This document shows, in pieces, positions 1 through 8,005 of a stretch of DNA of 19,734 bases. Numbering within the stretch: the stretch's first letter is position 1; the number at the start of each line of letters is the position of its first letter. A model generated the notes under the pieces. It was not told where the DNA came from, did no database searches, and saw only the letters and a list, made by a program, of their open reading frames with translations. Source of the DNA: Clostridiales bacterium (GTDB lineage Bacteria > Bacillota > Clostridia > Christensenellales > CAG-314); assembly GCA_003537755.1 (NCBI GenBank), contig DPQS01000009.1:1-19734 (forward strand). Direction: 5' to 3'. The position numbers and the translations under genes are program-made.

Positions 1-46
1 GGGCGGAGATACGTGCAGATGGCGACAACAGTTGTTTGCCCACGAC
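1..46. repeat. Partial copy of palindromic repeat arm (family A)
   Basis: This stretch is nearly identical to 151-196, with only a few substitutions over 46 bp, so it is a second copy of the left arm of the family A element at 144-273. No matching right arm follows; after the arm the sequence becomes A-rich. The window edge cuts whatever lies to the left, so it is unclear whether this is a solo arm or one end of a larger element. No gene is visible between here and 143. Confidence 0.75.
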
Positions 47-143
47 AAACAAAAAAATAGCGACGGCTCAGATTGGTGCAGATTGACCCAACCGTGACAA
101 CCGGAAAAACAGCACCGCCACAAAACACTTTATCTAAAAACAA

Positions 144-273
144 TTGACGAGGGCGGAGATACGCGCAGATGGCGGCAACAGTTGCTTGCCCACGACAGGA
201 ACGTACTTGGCGTACGTGACTTAGTGGGCGAGCAAGCGTAGCCGTCAGATGTGCGCATATACGCCCTCGTCAA
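144..273. repeat. 130-bp imperfect palindrome (family A), at ftsY 3' end
   Basis: The two 50-bp arms, 144-193 and 224-273, are inverted repeats that agree at about 39 of 50 positions. The outermost 12 bases (TTGACGAGGGCG and its complement) match perfectly. The loop holds a second small hairpin, ACGTAC at 201-206 pairing with GTACGT at 212-217. The right arm contains the TGA stop codon of ftsY (270-272). Read on the minus strand, the palindrome ends in TTGTTTTTAG, so the transcript could fold into a long hairpin followed by a U-rich run and act as the operon's terminator. There is no coding capacity. It resembles a MITE or large REP-like element; that is inferred from the structure and the second arm copy at 1-46. 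Confidence 0.75.
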
Positions 274-1163
274 ATAATGCCGTGGATGTAAGACGATGCA
301 TCAAACAACATCAAATCGTCCAGACTTTCCCCTACGCCCACAAAATAGACGGGAATGTCCATGTCGTGCTTGATTGCCAGCACCACACCGCCCTTGGCTG
401 TTCCGTCAAGTTTGGTAAGCACAATGCCGTCGATGTCGATTGCTTCGTTGAAAATTTCCACCTGGCTAAGCGCGTTTTGTCCCGTCGTCGCGTCAAGCAC
501 AATCAGATTGTGGCGTTCCGCCTCGGGAAACTCGCGGTCGATCACGCGGTCGATCTTTTTCAATTCTTCCATCAGATTCTTTTTGTTGTGCAGTCGGCCG
601 GCAGTGTCCACAAGCACCACGTCGGTGCCGCGGCTTTTTGCCGAACTGATGGCGTCAAACACCACCGCCGCAGGGTCGCTGCCTTCTTCGTGCTTGATTA
701 TACGCACTTTGGCGCGGTTGGCCCACACTTCCAGTTGTTCGCTTGCAGCCGCACGGAAAGTATCCGCCGCCGCAATTACCACCGACTTGCCCTGTTTTAC
801 AAAAATATTTGCCAGTTTGCCGATAGTAGTCGTCTTTCCCACTCCGTTTACGCCGCTTACCATAATTACCGTCGGGTAAGATGTTTCAAACTTTTCCTCA
901 CCCAGAATGTCCGCCATTACTTCGCGCAGATAGTCGTAGGCGCGCTTGCTGTCCGACACGCTGTCGCGGCGCATGCGTTCACGAAGTTCGTCTATGATGT
1001 CCACCGTCGTGTCTTCGCCGATGTCGGCTTCCAGCAAAATAAATTCCAGTTCTTCGTAAAAATCTTCGTCGAAAATCCCGCGCTTAAACAGTTCGTTCAG
1101 TTTGAAGCCGATTTTGTCACGGGTCTTTTTAAGCCCGTCGATAATTTTTTGAAAAAATCCCAT
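270..1163 (-). CDS. ftsY: FtsY, signal recognition particle receptor GTPase
   Basis: This 297-aa protein is the SRP receptor, which docks SRP-ribosome complexes at the membrane and hydrolyses GTP together with Ffh. The sequence shows the NG domain only: a helical N domain (about 1-90), the P-loop GVNGVGKTT (104-112), DTFRAAA (134-140), DTAGR (186-190), TKLDGTAKGG (250-259) and the closing FVGVGESLDDL (274-284). The acidic A domain of the enterobacterial protein is absent, as is usual in Bacillota. The ATG is preceded by AAAGG eight bases upstream. It is the last gene of rnc-smc-ftsY, 119 bp after smc. Its TGA stop lies inside the palindromic repeat at 144-273, so the final residues may have been reset by that insertion. 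Confidence 0.97.
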   Translation of the reverse strand: MGFFQKIIDGLKKTRDKIGFKLNELFKRGIFDEDFYEELEFILLEADIGEDTTVDIIDELRERMRRDSVSDSKRAYDYLREVMADILGEEKFETSYPTVIMVSGVNGVGKTTTIGKLANIFVKQGKSVVIAAADTFRAAASEQLEVWANRAKVRIIKHEEGSDPAAVVFDAISSAKSRGTDVVLVDTAGRLHNKKNLMEELKKIDRVIDREFPEAERHNLIVLDATTGQNALSQVEIFNEAIDIDGIVLTKLDGTAKGGVVLAIKHDMDIPVYFVGVGESLDDLMLFDASSYIHGII

Positions 1164-1282
1164 AGTGTTACCTTTTTACAAATTTTGACCTGCCCGGCAG
1201 CAGCTACGAAACGCGTAAGTTCCGCACCTGCCGTGGCTGCCTTTTTCAACGCCGCGTACCGACACGCGTTTGCACGGTTGTG

Positions 1283-4200
1283 CTACTGCGCCATTGCGGT
1301 TGCTTCGGTAAGTTTTACCGAAACAATCTTACTTACGCCGCGTTCTTCCATGGTTACGCCATACAGCACGTCGGCATTTTCCATTGTCGGCTTTTTGTGG
1401 GTGATTACGATAAATTGCGTCGAATCGCTGAACTTGCGCAGATACTTTGCAATGCGCTCGCAGTTTGCGTCATCCAATGCGGCTTCGATTTCGTCCAGTA
1501 CGCAGAAGGGCATCGGGTTGAACTTCAGAATTGCAAACAAAATCGCACAGGAAGTCATCGTGCGCTCGCCGCCCGACAGCAGCGAGATGTTTTGCAGTTT
1601 CTTTTCCGCCGGTTGCGCTTCGATTTCCACACCCTGGCTGAGAAGAGGTTTGCTGGGATCGTTTTCGACATACAAACGCGCACTTCCGCCGTTAAACAAC
1701 TCACGGAAAATGGTCTTGAAGTTGTCGTTGATTTGTTCCATACCCTTGCGGAAACGGGTTTCGATGTCATCTTCAAGCCCTTTCAGCACGGTGTTGAGGT
1801 CGTCCTCGGCGCGGTGAAGGTCGTCGATTTGCGTCATGTAATCGTCGTAACGTTCTTGCGCTTCCTTCAGTTCCTCTATTGCGCCGACGTTTACAGGTCC
1901 CAGTTGCTGCATACTCTGCTTCAACTCGCTGATACGTGCGCGCGCCGCTTCCTTGTCGAAGTTTTCCTGCTTGTACTGCATTGCCGCGCTGTACGTAATG
2001 CCGTATTCGTCTTGCACGCGCTGTTGCAGTTCGGCAAGGTTGCTGTCGATGGAGTCAAGCATAAACTGTTGCTTGTCTATGTCGCCGTTGATTTGCTGCA
2101 CTTCGCCGTTCAGACGGCTGTGGTCCTCGTTCAGTTGCTTGTAGTCCACTTCCAGTTGCACGCGCTTGGCGTCCAATGCCTGAATTTTTGCCGTCAACGC
2201 GTCCATTTCTTCACGCAAAGACTTGTTTGCAACGTCTTCGTTCAACTTGGCGTACAACAGGTCGATGCCTGCCTTGACCTGTCCGATGTAGGCTTGCTTG
2301 GAAGAAATGTCTTCCTGCGACTTTGCCACAAGCAAGGTGTTGTTGGCAATTTCCTTTTCGGCGGCTTCGATGTTGCTGTTCAATAGTCCCAGGCGGTAAC
2401 GTTTGTCCGACACCATTTGCTGCATGCCGTCCTTGGCGGACGTTTCGGCGGCAAGGGTCTTTTTGAGGTGTTCCAGCTTCTCGCGCAGTTTCTTGTCGGC
2501 GGATTGCACCTCGACAAGTTTCTGGTTCATTTTTACCGTCAGTTGCTCAATCTCTTTCAGGCGTTTGTTGATATGTTCCTTTTCTTCACCTAAGCCGAGG
2601 ATTGTCTTTTTGTCGGAATTACTCAGTGTGTTGCTGGTTTCGATTTTTTCCTTGGCGGTGGCAATTTCCACATTGAGGGCGTTTATCGTTTCCAGCAAGC
2701 CGTTGTAGGTGTTGCGTGTTTCCGTCAGATTTTTGTCCACCGACGTTTTGCGGTTTTCCGCCTCGGTCAGCAAACGCTTAGCGTCTTCAAGTTTGGCTTT
2801 GCGCTCGGCAATCTGCGTTTCGTAACTAAGCAGGTTGGCAACGTTCTGTTTCTTGTTGCTGCCGCCTTCCAGACTACCGTCGTTGCTGATACGTTCGCCC
2901 GTCAGCGTAACCATACGATGCGCGTAACGGTACTTGCGGCTGATTTTTACGGCGTTGTCGTAGGTGTCTACAACTACCGTGCCGCCGAGAAGCGATTCCA
3001 TTACGTTGCTATAATGACGGTCAAACTGCACCAGGTCGCTTGCCACGCCCAGTACACCGGGCTCGTTAAGTACCTCGGCGCGGTCAATGCCGTGTGGTTT
3101 CATACTGCTGACCGGCAGGAAGGTTGCACGACCGTAATCGTGCTGTTTGAGGTAAGTAATAAGGTATTTTACGTCGTTTTCGTCCTCGGTGACGATGTTT
3201 TGCAAACGTCCGCCGAGTGCGGTTTCGATGGCGATTTGCAGTTTAGGTTCTACCTTAAGCAGGTTTGCCACAACGCCACAGATGTGCTTGTTCAGTTCCG
3301 CGTCGCGCTTGGCGTCCTGCATCAGGTTTTGCACGGCGTAGGCGTAGCCCTTGTAGTTGTCGGCAAATTCCTGCAACATCTTGATTCCGCCGTTTTCGCT
3401 GCTGAATGCCTGTTGCGCACGGTTGAGTTCCTTGTTCTGCTCAAATTGGCGGTACTCAAGGTCCTTGACCTGTTGACGAAGGTCGGCGGCGGTTTTTACA
3501 AGTTCGTCACGTTGCTTGCGCAGACTGTCGTACCTGGCAAGCAGTTGTCCCTCGTCGCCTTCAGACTCGGCAAGTTTGTCGGCGAGTTCCTTTTCCTTGA
3601 CGGCAATCTGTCCCAGACGGTCGGTCAGGGTTGTCGTTTCCGTTTCAAACGCCACAAGGCGGTTGTTAGCGTTGGCGACAGCCGATGTGATTTCGTCCAG
3701 TTTGGCGCGAGCCGTTTCCGTTTCGTCGGTGACCGATTCAACGCGTCGGCAGATGTCTGCGTACTGCAGGTTTGCCGTAGCCGTTTCCTTGTCCAGTGTT
3801 ACGCGCTCGACTTCGCGACGTTTGTTTGTTTCCGCAAGGTCGGCGTTTGTCCGTTGCAGTTCTTCGATGGATTTCGTCGTTTCGGCAATCTGCTCTTCGG
3901 TGATTTCGATTTCACGCTTGAAACCGTCGATACGAGCCTGCACCGCGTCGCGCTGACCGCCCGACTTACCGATTTCTTCGGCAAGTTGCACCTGACGCTC
4001 GCGAAGTCCCGACAAATTGCCTTCGATGTCGTTACGTTCGTGCGTTACGGTGTCCAGTCTGTCGTTGACGTCGGCAAGCTGCGATTCCCTGAGGAGTAAT
4101 TCTTCGCTCAATGCGGCGATTTTGGTCTTGCAGTTGTCCTTGTCGCTGCTTGCATGGTCGTAGCCGTAAATGTAGGCATTGATTTCGCACAGACGCAGTT

Positions 4201-4864
4201 CCTCGTAAATGTCCAGGTAGCGGCGAGCCATTGTCGTCTGACGTTTAAGCACGGGCAGACGTTTACTGAGTTCGTCCACTATTACCATGGTCGTGTCGAT
4301 GTTGTTGCGCGTTTTTTCCAGACGGCGTTCCGTTTCGTCCTTTTTGATACGGAAGGAACTTATGCCCAGGGCCTCCTCGAAGATGGCGCGGCGGTCTTCC
4401 GGCTTGGCATTGAGGATGGCGTCCATACGTCCCTGTCCTACAACCCAGTAGCCTTCCTTACCAAGTCCCACACCGCGAAGCAATGCCTGAATGTCGCGCA
4501 GACGCACCACATTGCGGTTGAGAAGATATTCGCTTTCGTTGTTGCGATACAACTTACGACTGATGATTACCTCGTCCATGTCTATGGGGAACAGCCGCGT
4601 AGAGTTGTCCATAAACAACGACACTTCGCAGTAACTCATCGACTTACGATTTCCGCTTCCGTTGAAAATAAGGTCCTGCATCAATTTACCGCGCAGATTT
4701 TTGGTGCTTTGTTCACCGAGAACCCAACGGATAGAGTCGGAAATGTTACTTTTGCCGCAACCGTTGGGTCCTACAATGCCCGTAACGGGTTGATCGAATT
4801 TAAGTTCCATTTTGTCAGCAAAAGACTTAAATCCGTAAATTTCTACTTTTTTGAGATACAGCAC
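1283..4864 (-). CDS. smc: Smc, chromosome segregation/condensation ATPase
   Basis: This 1193-aa protein is a full-length SMC ATPase, which dimerises and works with ScpA/ScpB to organise and segregate the chromosome. It begins with the family-typical GFKSFADK and has Walker A GPNGCGKSN (32-40). Two long heptad-rich coiled coils flank a hinge (roughly 500-660, around GGRLQNIVTEDENDVKYL). The ABC signature LSGGER is at 1096-1101 and Walker B FCVLDE at about 1120-1125, followed by the D-loop ALDD. The start is GTG, placed directly after the rnc TAA with no spacer and with GGGGAG upstream, so translation is probably coupled to rnc. The usual signature LSGGERALTA is here LSGGERTMTS, a mild variation. 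Confidence 0.98.
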   Translation of the reverse strand: MLYLKKVEIYGFKSFADKMELKFDQPVTGIVGPNGCGKSNISDSIRWVLGEQSTKNLRGKLMQDLIFNGSGNRKSMSYCEVSLFMDNSTRLFPIDMDEVIISRKLYRNNESEYLLNRNVVRLRDIQALLRGVGLGKEGYWVVGQGRMDAILNAKPEDRRAIFEEALGISSFRIKKDETERRLEKTRNNIDTTMVIVDELSKRLPVLKRQTTMARRYLDIYEELRLCEINAYIYGYDHASSDKDNCKTKIAALSEELLLRESQLADVNDRLDTVTHERNDIEGNLSGLRERQVQLAEEIGKSGGQRDAVQARIDGFKREIEITEEQIAETTKSIEELQRTNADLAETNKRREVERVTLDKETATANLQYADICRRVESVTDETETARAKLDEITSAVANANNRLVAFETETTTLTDRLGQIAVKEKELADKLAESEGDEGQLLARYDSLRKQRDELVKTAADLRQQVKDLEYRQFEQNKELNRAQQAFSSENGGIKMLQEFADNYKGYAYAVQNLMQDAKRDAELNKHICGVVANLLKVEPKLQIAIETALGGRLQNIVTEDENDVKYLITYLKQHDYGRATFLPVSSMKPHGIDRAEVLNEPGVLGVASDLVQFDRHYSNVMESLLGGTVVVDTYDNAVKISRKYRYAHRMVTLTGERISNDGSLEGGSNKKQNVANLLSYETQIAERKAKLEDAKRLLTEAENRKTSVDKNLTETRNTYNGLLETINALNVEIATAKEKIETSNTLSNSDKKTILGLGEEKEHINKRLKEIEQLTVKMNQKLVEVQSADKKLREKLEHLKKTLAAETSAKDGMQQMVSDKRYRLGLLNSNIEAAEKEIANNTLLVAKSQEDISSKQAYIGQVKAGIDLLYAKLNEDVANKSLREEMDALTAKIQALDAKRVQLEVDYKQLNEDHSRLNGEVQQINGDIDKQQFMLDSIDSNLAELQQRVQDEYGITYSAAMQYKQENFDKEAARARISELKQSMQQLGPVNVGAIEELKEAQERYDDYMTQIDDLHRAEDDLNTVLKGLEDDIETRFRKGMEQINDNFKTIFRELFNGGSARLYVENDPSKPLLSQGVEIEAQPAEKKLQNISLLSGGERTMTSCAILFAILKFNPMPFCVLDEIEAALDDANCERIAKYLRKFSDSTQFIVITHKKPTMENADVLYGVTMEERGVSKIVSVKLTEATAMAQ

Positions 4865-5545
4865 TTACTTTACTCCCCATTTTTCTACGATTTTTTTTGC
4901 GGCGCACTGCTCGGCGGCTTTTTTGCTAAGTCCGCTGCCGTCGGCTTCGTGCCGCCCGTTTATGTACAATGCCGAGTAGTACGTCGGTTTGTTGTCGGGT
5001 CCGCTTTTGCCTGTCTGGCGGTATTCCACCGTCCACTGCTTTTGCTGACAGTATTCCTGCAATGCGGTTTTGCAGTCTTTCAGTCGAAGTCGTCTGACGT
5101 CGTCAAGTTCCTTTTTCAGCGTGTCCAGTACAAACTTGCGAGCCGCGTCCATTCCGCCGTCCTTGTACACGGCGCACAGCACCGCTTCGTACAGATTGGC
5201 TTCGATTTTTTTTGACTGGTTTTTAATTTGCGCGGCATTGTCGGCAACAAGCAGAAAGCGCATGATGTCCATCCTGTCCACTACGGGTCGCAGTCCGTCG
5301 GCGGACACAAGCAGCGCGCGCACCTTGGACAATTGCCCCTGGTCGAACTCGGGATAGTTGTCGAAAAGATATTCCGAAACGATGTACTCCAGGACGGCGT
5401 CGCCGAAAAATTCCATCCGTTCGTTGTCGTCCAGTCCGTGTTGCCGAGCGTAACTGCTGTGGCAAAAGGCTTGTTCAAGCAAACTTTCGTCGTTAAACGC
5501 GTAGCCGATATTCCGTTGAATTTCACTAAGTCGGTTGTTGTCCAT
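4865..5545 (-). CDS. rnc: Ribonuclease III
   Basis: This 226-aa protein is a normal-length RNase III, which cleaves double-stranded RNA in rRNA precursors and structured mRNAs. The N-terminal nuclease domain carries the signature NERMEFFGDAVLEYI (41-55), with acidic residues E45 and D49, and a second catalytic segment, ANLYEAVLCAVY (116-127), with E120. The C-terminal dsRNA-binding domain spans about 155-224 and ends with the typical SKKAAEQCAAKKIVE. An in-frame TAA sits directly before the ATG, so the N-terminus is fixed; only a weak GGGA precedes it. In most homologues the segment reads AD.FEA, whereas here it is ANLYEA, so Asn117 replaces a metal-binding Asp. It is the first gene of rnc-smc-ftsY. 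Confidence 0.96.
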   Translation of the reverse strand: MDNNRLSEIQRNIGYAFNDESLLEQAFCHSSYARQHGLDDNERMEFFGDAVLEYIVSEYLFDNYPEFDQGQLSKVRALLVSADGLRPVVDRMDIMRFLLVADNAAQIKNQSKKIEANLYEAVLCAVYKDGGMDAARKFVLDTLKKELDDVRRLRLKDCKTALQEYCQQKQWTVEYRQTGKSGPDNKPTYYSALYINGRHEADGSGLSKKAAEQCAAKKIVEKWGVK

Positions 5546-5653
5546 TTAATTCCCGTCGGGCGAGTAGCACCTTTTGACATACGCGACTTGCAGACAAACA
5601 AAAATCGACATCAGACAAGGCGCGTAGTCACACTACCCCGATTTTACAATTTT

Positions 5654-5778
5654 AGGGTTAATTTCGACATCGCTAATAATTTTTGAATGTGTGTACCTGA
5701 TGTACACTGAGCGAACGTCCACTCGAAAGAAGGAAAAAGGCCATCCCACGGGTTGTTAATGATGTCGAAATTAACCCT
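5654..5778. repeat. 125-bp element with perfect 18-bp inverted ends (family B)
   Basis: The ends AGGGTTAATTTCGACATC (5654-5671) and its exact complement (5761-5778) form a perfect 18-bp inverted repeat around about 89 bp of non-coding sequence. Inside is another hairpin, GTGTAC (5691-5696) with GTACAC (5702-5707). A third copy of the end, with one mismatch, stands alone at 11553-11570. The element lies in the predicted rnc 5' untranslated region, where the RNA could fold into a long stem. It looks MITE-like, but no target-site duplication or transposase is visible here. Confidence 0.7.
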
Positions 5779-5782
5779 TGTA

Positions 5783-5811
5783 ATTATACAACAAAAACGC
5801 CCGCTTTGCAA
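5783..5811 (-). promoter_or_regulatory. Predicted sigma-A promoter for rnc-smc-ftsY
   Basis: On the minus strand TTGCAA (5811-5806) is followed by a 17-bp spacer and a consensus TATAAT (5788-5783). Transcription would start near 5776, giving a leader of about 230 nt that runs through the family B palindrome. The promoter abuts the right end of that element. It lies downstream of the rpmF terminator, which fits rnc needing its own promoter. Confidence 0.6.
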
Positions 5812-5933
5812 CTGATACGGCAAGTAAAATGATATTGTTTCACAGAATTAAAGTTTTTCAACATTATGTTTCACAAACGCAACAACAAAAACCAACTATA
5901 AAGCGTAAAGCGAATAAGAAAAATCCACAACGC

Positions 5934-5963
5934 AAAAAACCATTGGCAAAACTATGCCAATGG
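5934..5963 (-). terminator. Rho-independent terminator after rpmF
   Basis: Read on the minus strand, a perfect 9-bp stem (5963-5955 with 5948-5940; CCATTGGCA/TGCCAATGG) closes a 6-nt loop and is followed directly by six T residues (5939-5934). It lies about 90 bp past the rpmF stop and closes the yceD-rpmF transcript. The spacer between 5812 and 5933 is A-rich and shows no gene. Confidence 0.85.
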
Positions 5964-6049
5964 CTAAATGCACAAAATGAAGTTTGTCACACGGATTGCG
6001 CTTTTGCAGGGCTGCACCGCCGCATGTCGCAACGCAAAAACAGGTTTAA

Positions 6050-6238
6050 TTACTTGTTGTCCGTGGTAACATCCACTACCTGACTTCCGTCATAGTAGCC
6101 GCAAGCGTCACAAACCTTGTGGGCAACCTTAAGTTCGTGGCATTGAGGGCATTCCACCAAAGTAGGAGCCGTAGCCTTCCAGTTTGCTGCGCGCGTATGC
6201 TTTCTTTGTTTGGATGTTTTTCTCTTGGGTACTGCCAT
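6050..6238 (-). CDS. rpmF: Ribosomal protein bL32
   Basis: This 62-aa protein is bL32 of the large ribosomal subunit. It starts with the near-invariant MAVPKRKTSKQRKHTRAANW and carries two zinc-binding Cys pairs, CPQC and CDAC, so it is the zinc-containing C+ paralogue rather than the zinc-independent form induced under zinc starvation. A strong GGAGGTG site precedes the ATG. It lies 16 bp after yceD, the classical arrangement. A hairpin terminator follows at 5934-5963. Confidence 0.97.
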   Translation of the reverse strand: MAVPKRKTSKQRKHTRAANWKATAPTLVECPQCHELKVAHKVCDACGYYDGSQVVDVTTDNK

Positions 6239-6254
6239 TGTAGTGCACCTCCGT

Positions 6255-6758
6255 CTAAAATTTAATGTTTTTGAGGAATGAAAAGGGGTTTTCCTTGGTT
6301 GTGTCGCAGTCGCACTGCGTTTCGTTGAGATTTGCTCCGCACTTCGGGCACAATCCCTTGCAATCGTCCTTGCAGACGAGCGACGTCGGTACGCCTAACA
6401 CTATTTCATCCCTTACAGCCTGCGTTACGTCCAGTTTGCTGTCAAAGTAAACGTAGTCGTCCTCTTCGGGACCGCAGTCTTTGTAAAAAGTCTGTTGAAA
6501 AGGTAGTACGATTTGTTTGGTGACGGGTGCAAGGCACTTGTCGCAGTAACCGTTGACAAGGCAGGTAATTTTGCCTTCCGCCTCTACGTCGGGATTGACA
6601 AACGTTACGTCAAATTGCACGTAAACGTCGGCAAGCTCCGCCTCGGGGTAAGGCAACAGATCTCCGTCAGGTTTGAAGTGACCGGAAAAGGGCAACGATT
6701 TGCCCACATTGGCCATATTTTCCGACAATTCTATTACAATTTCTTTAGACACGTCCAT
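6255..6758 (-). CDS. yceD: YceD/DUF177 family protein
   Basis: This protein of about 167 aa belongs to the DUF177/YceD family, almost always encoded next to rpmF and linked to 23S rRNA and large-subunit maturation. It has a first Cys pair, CDKCLAPV (about 73-80), and a C-terminal zinc-ribbon-like cluster, CKDDCKGLCPKCG, followed by CDC, as in clostridial members. The open reading frame's ATG at 6758 lies only one base after a consensus -10 box. A transcript from that promoter would instead begin near the GTG at 6752-6750 (codon 3), so the working start may be that GTG, giving 165 aa. The ATG could be used only on read-through transcripts from ackA. Confidence 0.92.
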   Translation of the reverse strand: MDVSKEIVIELSENMANVGKSLPFSGHFKPDGDLLPYPEAELADVYVQFDVTFVNPDVEAEGKITCLVNGYCDKCLAPVTKQIVLPFQQTFYKDCGPEEDDYVYFDSKLDVTQAVRDEIVLGVPTSLVCKDDCKGLCPKCGANLNETQCDCDTTKENPFSFLKNIKF

Positions 6759-6759
6759 T

Positions 6760-6788
6760 ATTATACAAAGTTACAACCGATTTGTCAA
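6760..6788 (-). promoter_or_regulatory. Perfect-consensus sigma-A promoter for yceD-rpmF
   Basis: On the minus strand TTGACA (6788-6783), exactly 17 bp and TATAAT (6765-6760) match the sigma-A consensus at all 12 positions. The -10 box ends one base before the ATG at 6758 and seven bases before a GTG at 6752, so initiation should be leaderless at the GTG. The -35 box overlaps the region just beyond the ackA stop, and no terminator is visible between ackA and yceD. Confidence 0.85.
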
Positions 6789-6792
6789 CGGT

Positions 6793-7995
6793 TTACGCCA
6801 AGTTTGCGACAACCATTGTTTCGCGTGCGATTGCCAGTTCCTCGTTGGTGGGAATGACAAGCACTTTCACGCGGCTGTCGTCTGCCTGAATTTCGGCAAT
6901 CTGACCACTTGGGCAATTGAGGTTCTTTTCGGGGTCGATTTTGATACCGAAGTAGTCCATGTCGGCAAGCGCGGCGGCACGGACGCGATCGACGTGTTCG
7001 CCGATACCCGCAGTAAAGACGATTGCGTCAACGCCGTCCATGGCAGCCATGTATGCGCCGATGTATTTTTTTGTTGCGTAGCAAAACATTTCCAACGCCA
7101 GCTTGCAACGATAGTCGCCGTTGTCCTCGCCCGCGGTAAGGTCGCGGAAGTCGGATTTGCCGCCTGAAATACCACGCATGCCGCATTCCTTGTTGAGGTA
7201 GGTCAGCATTTCGGAAATATTTTTGCCTTCTTTCTTTGCAAGATACTCCACCGCCGCAAAGTCGATGTCGCCGCTGCGGCTGCCCATGGGTACGCCTGCA
7301 AGAGGTGTAAAGCCCATGCTGGTGTCGATGCACTTACCTCCCTTAACAGCCGTGATTGACGAGCCGTTGCCAAGGTGGCAGGTGATGATCCTGGTATCTT
7401 TGATGTCAACGTTCAGGTACTTTGCGCATTGCTCTGCAACGTACTTGTGGCTTGTGCCGTGCGCGCCGTAACGGCGAATCTTGTACTTTTCGTAATCTTC
7501 GTACTTGATTGCGTACATGTAGGCGTAGTCGGGCATGGTAAAGTGGAAGCCCGTATCGAACACAAGTACCATCGGGGTGTCGGGCATTTCGGCAAGGCAG
7601 GCATTTACGCCGATAATCGCCGCAGGATTGTGCAGGGGCGCAAGGTCCTTGATTTCTTCCATCAGTTGCATTGCGTGAGGGGTAACGAGAGTCGGCTGTT
7701 TGAACGCTTCGCCGCTTGCCACAACACGGTGACCCACGCCGTCGATTTCCTTCATGTCGGAAATCACACCGATTTCGGGGTCGGCAAGTGTTGCAAGCAC
7801 TGTCTTGACTGCAACCTGGTGGTTGGGGAAGTCTGCGGGACGTTCGATCTTGACATTGTCGGTTTTGTAACTGAATGTCGGGTCGGCAATGCCGATACGG
7901 TCGCAGTTGCCTTTTGCAAGCACCGCTTCCGTTTCCATGTCGATAAGTTGGTACTTAAGAGATGAACTGCCGGAATTGATTACCAGTATTTTCAT
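6793..7995 (-). CDS. ackA: Acetate kinase
   Basis: This 400-aa protein converts acetyl phosphate and ADP to acetate and ATP, the energy-yielding step of acetate fermentation. Conserved segments are NSGSSSLKYQL (7-17), HRVVASGEAF (89-98, with Arg90), DTGFHFTMP (147-155), YGAHGTSHKYV (with His179), CHLGNGSSI, PMGSRSGDID (with Arg240), FTAGIGEH and the C-terminal Glu pair in TNEELAIA. Length and motifs are complete, so it should be active. A GAGGT site sits just upstream of the ATG, and pta ends 10 bp before it, so the two genes form one operon. Confidence 0.98.
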   Translation of the reverse strand: MKILVINSGSSSLKYQLIDMETEAVLAKGNCDRIGIADPTFSYKTDNVKIERPADFPNHQVAVKTVLATLADPEIGVISDMKEIDGVGHRVVASGEAFKQPTLVTPHAMQLMEEIKDLAPLHNPAAIIGVNACLAEMPDTPMVLVFDTGFHFTMPDYAYMYAIKYEDYEKYKIRRYGAHGTSHKYVAEQCAKYLNVDIKDTRIITCHLGNGSSITAVKGGKCIDTSMGFTPLAGVPMGSRSGDIDFAAVEYLAKKEGKNISEMLTYLNKECGMRGISGGKSDFRDLTAGEDNGDYRCKLALEMFCYATKKYIGAYMAAMDGVDAIVFTAGIGEHVDRVRAAALADMDYFGIKIDPEKNLNCPSGQIAEIQADDSRVKVLVIPTNEELAIARETMVVANLA

Positions 7996-8005
7996 GTTTA
8001 CCTCA

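Noticed and set aside
1..273. CRISPR-like array from repeats at 1-46 and 151-196.
   Set aside because: Only two copies with about 104 bp between them, and one belongs to a palindrome; no cas genes are present.
1164..1282. The 119-bp gap between smc and ftsY stays open in the smc frame past its TAG.
   Set aside because: The translated stretch has no family resemblance and no start codon with a ribosome site other than a TTG; 40 codons without a stop is unremarkable at this GC.
249..5686. Long open frames on the plus strand opposite ftsY, smc and rnc.
   Set aside because: They mirror codons of clearly conserved minus-strand genes, have low-complexity composition and no matching family motifs.
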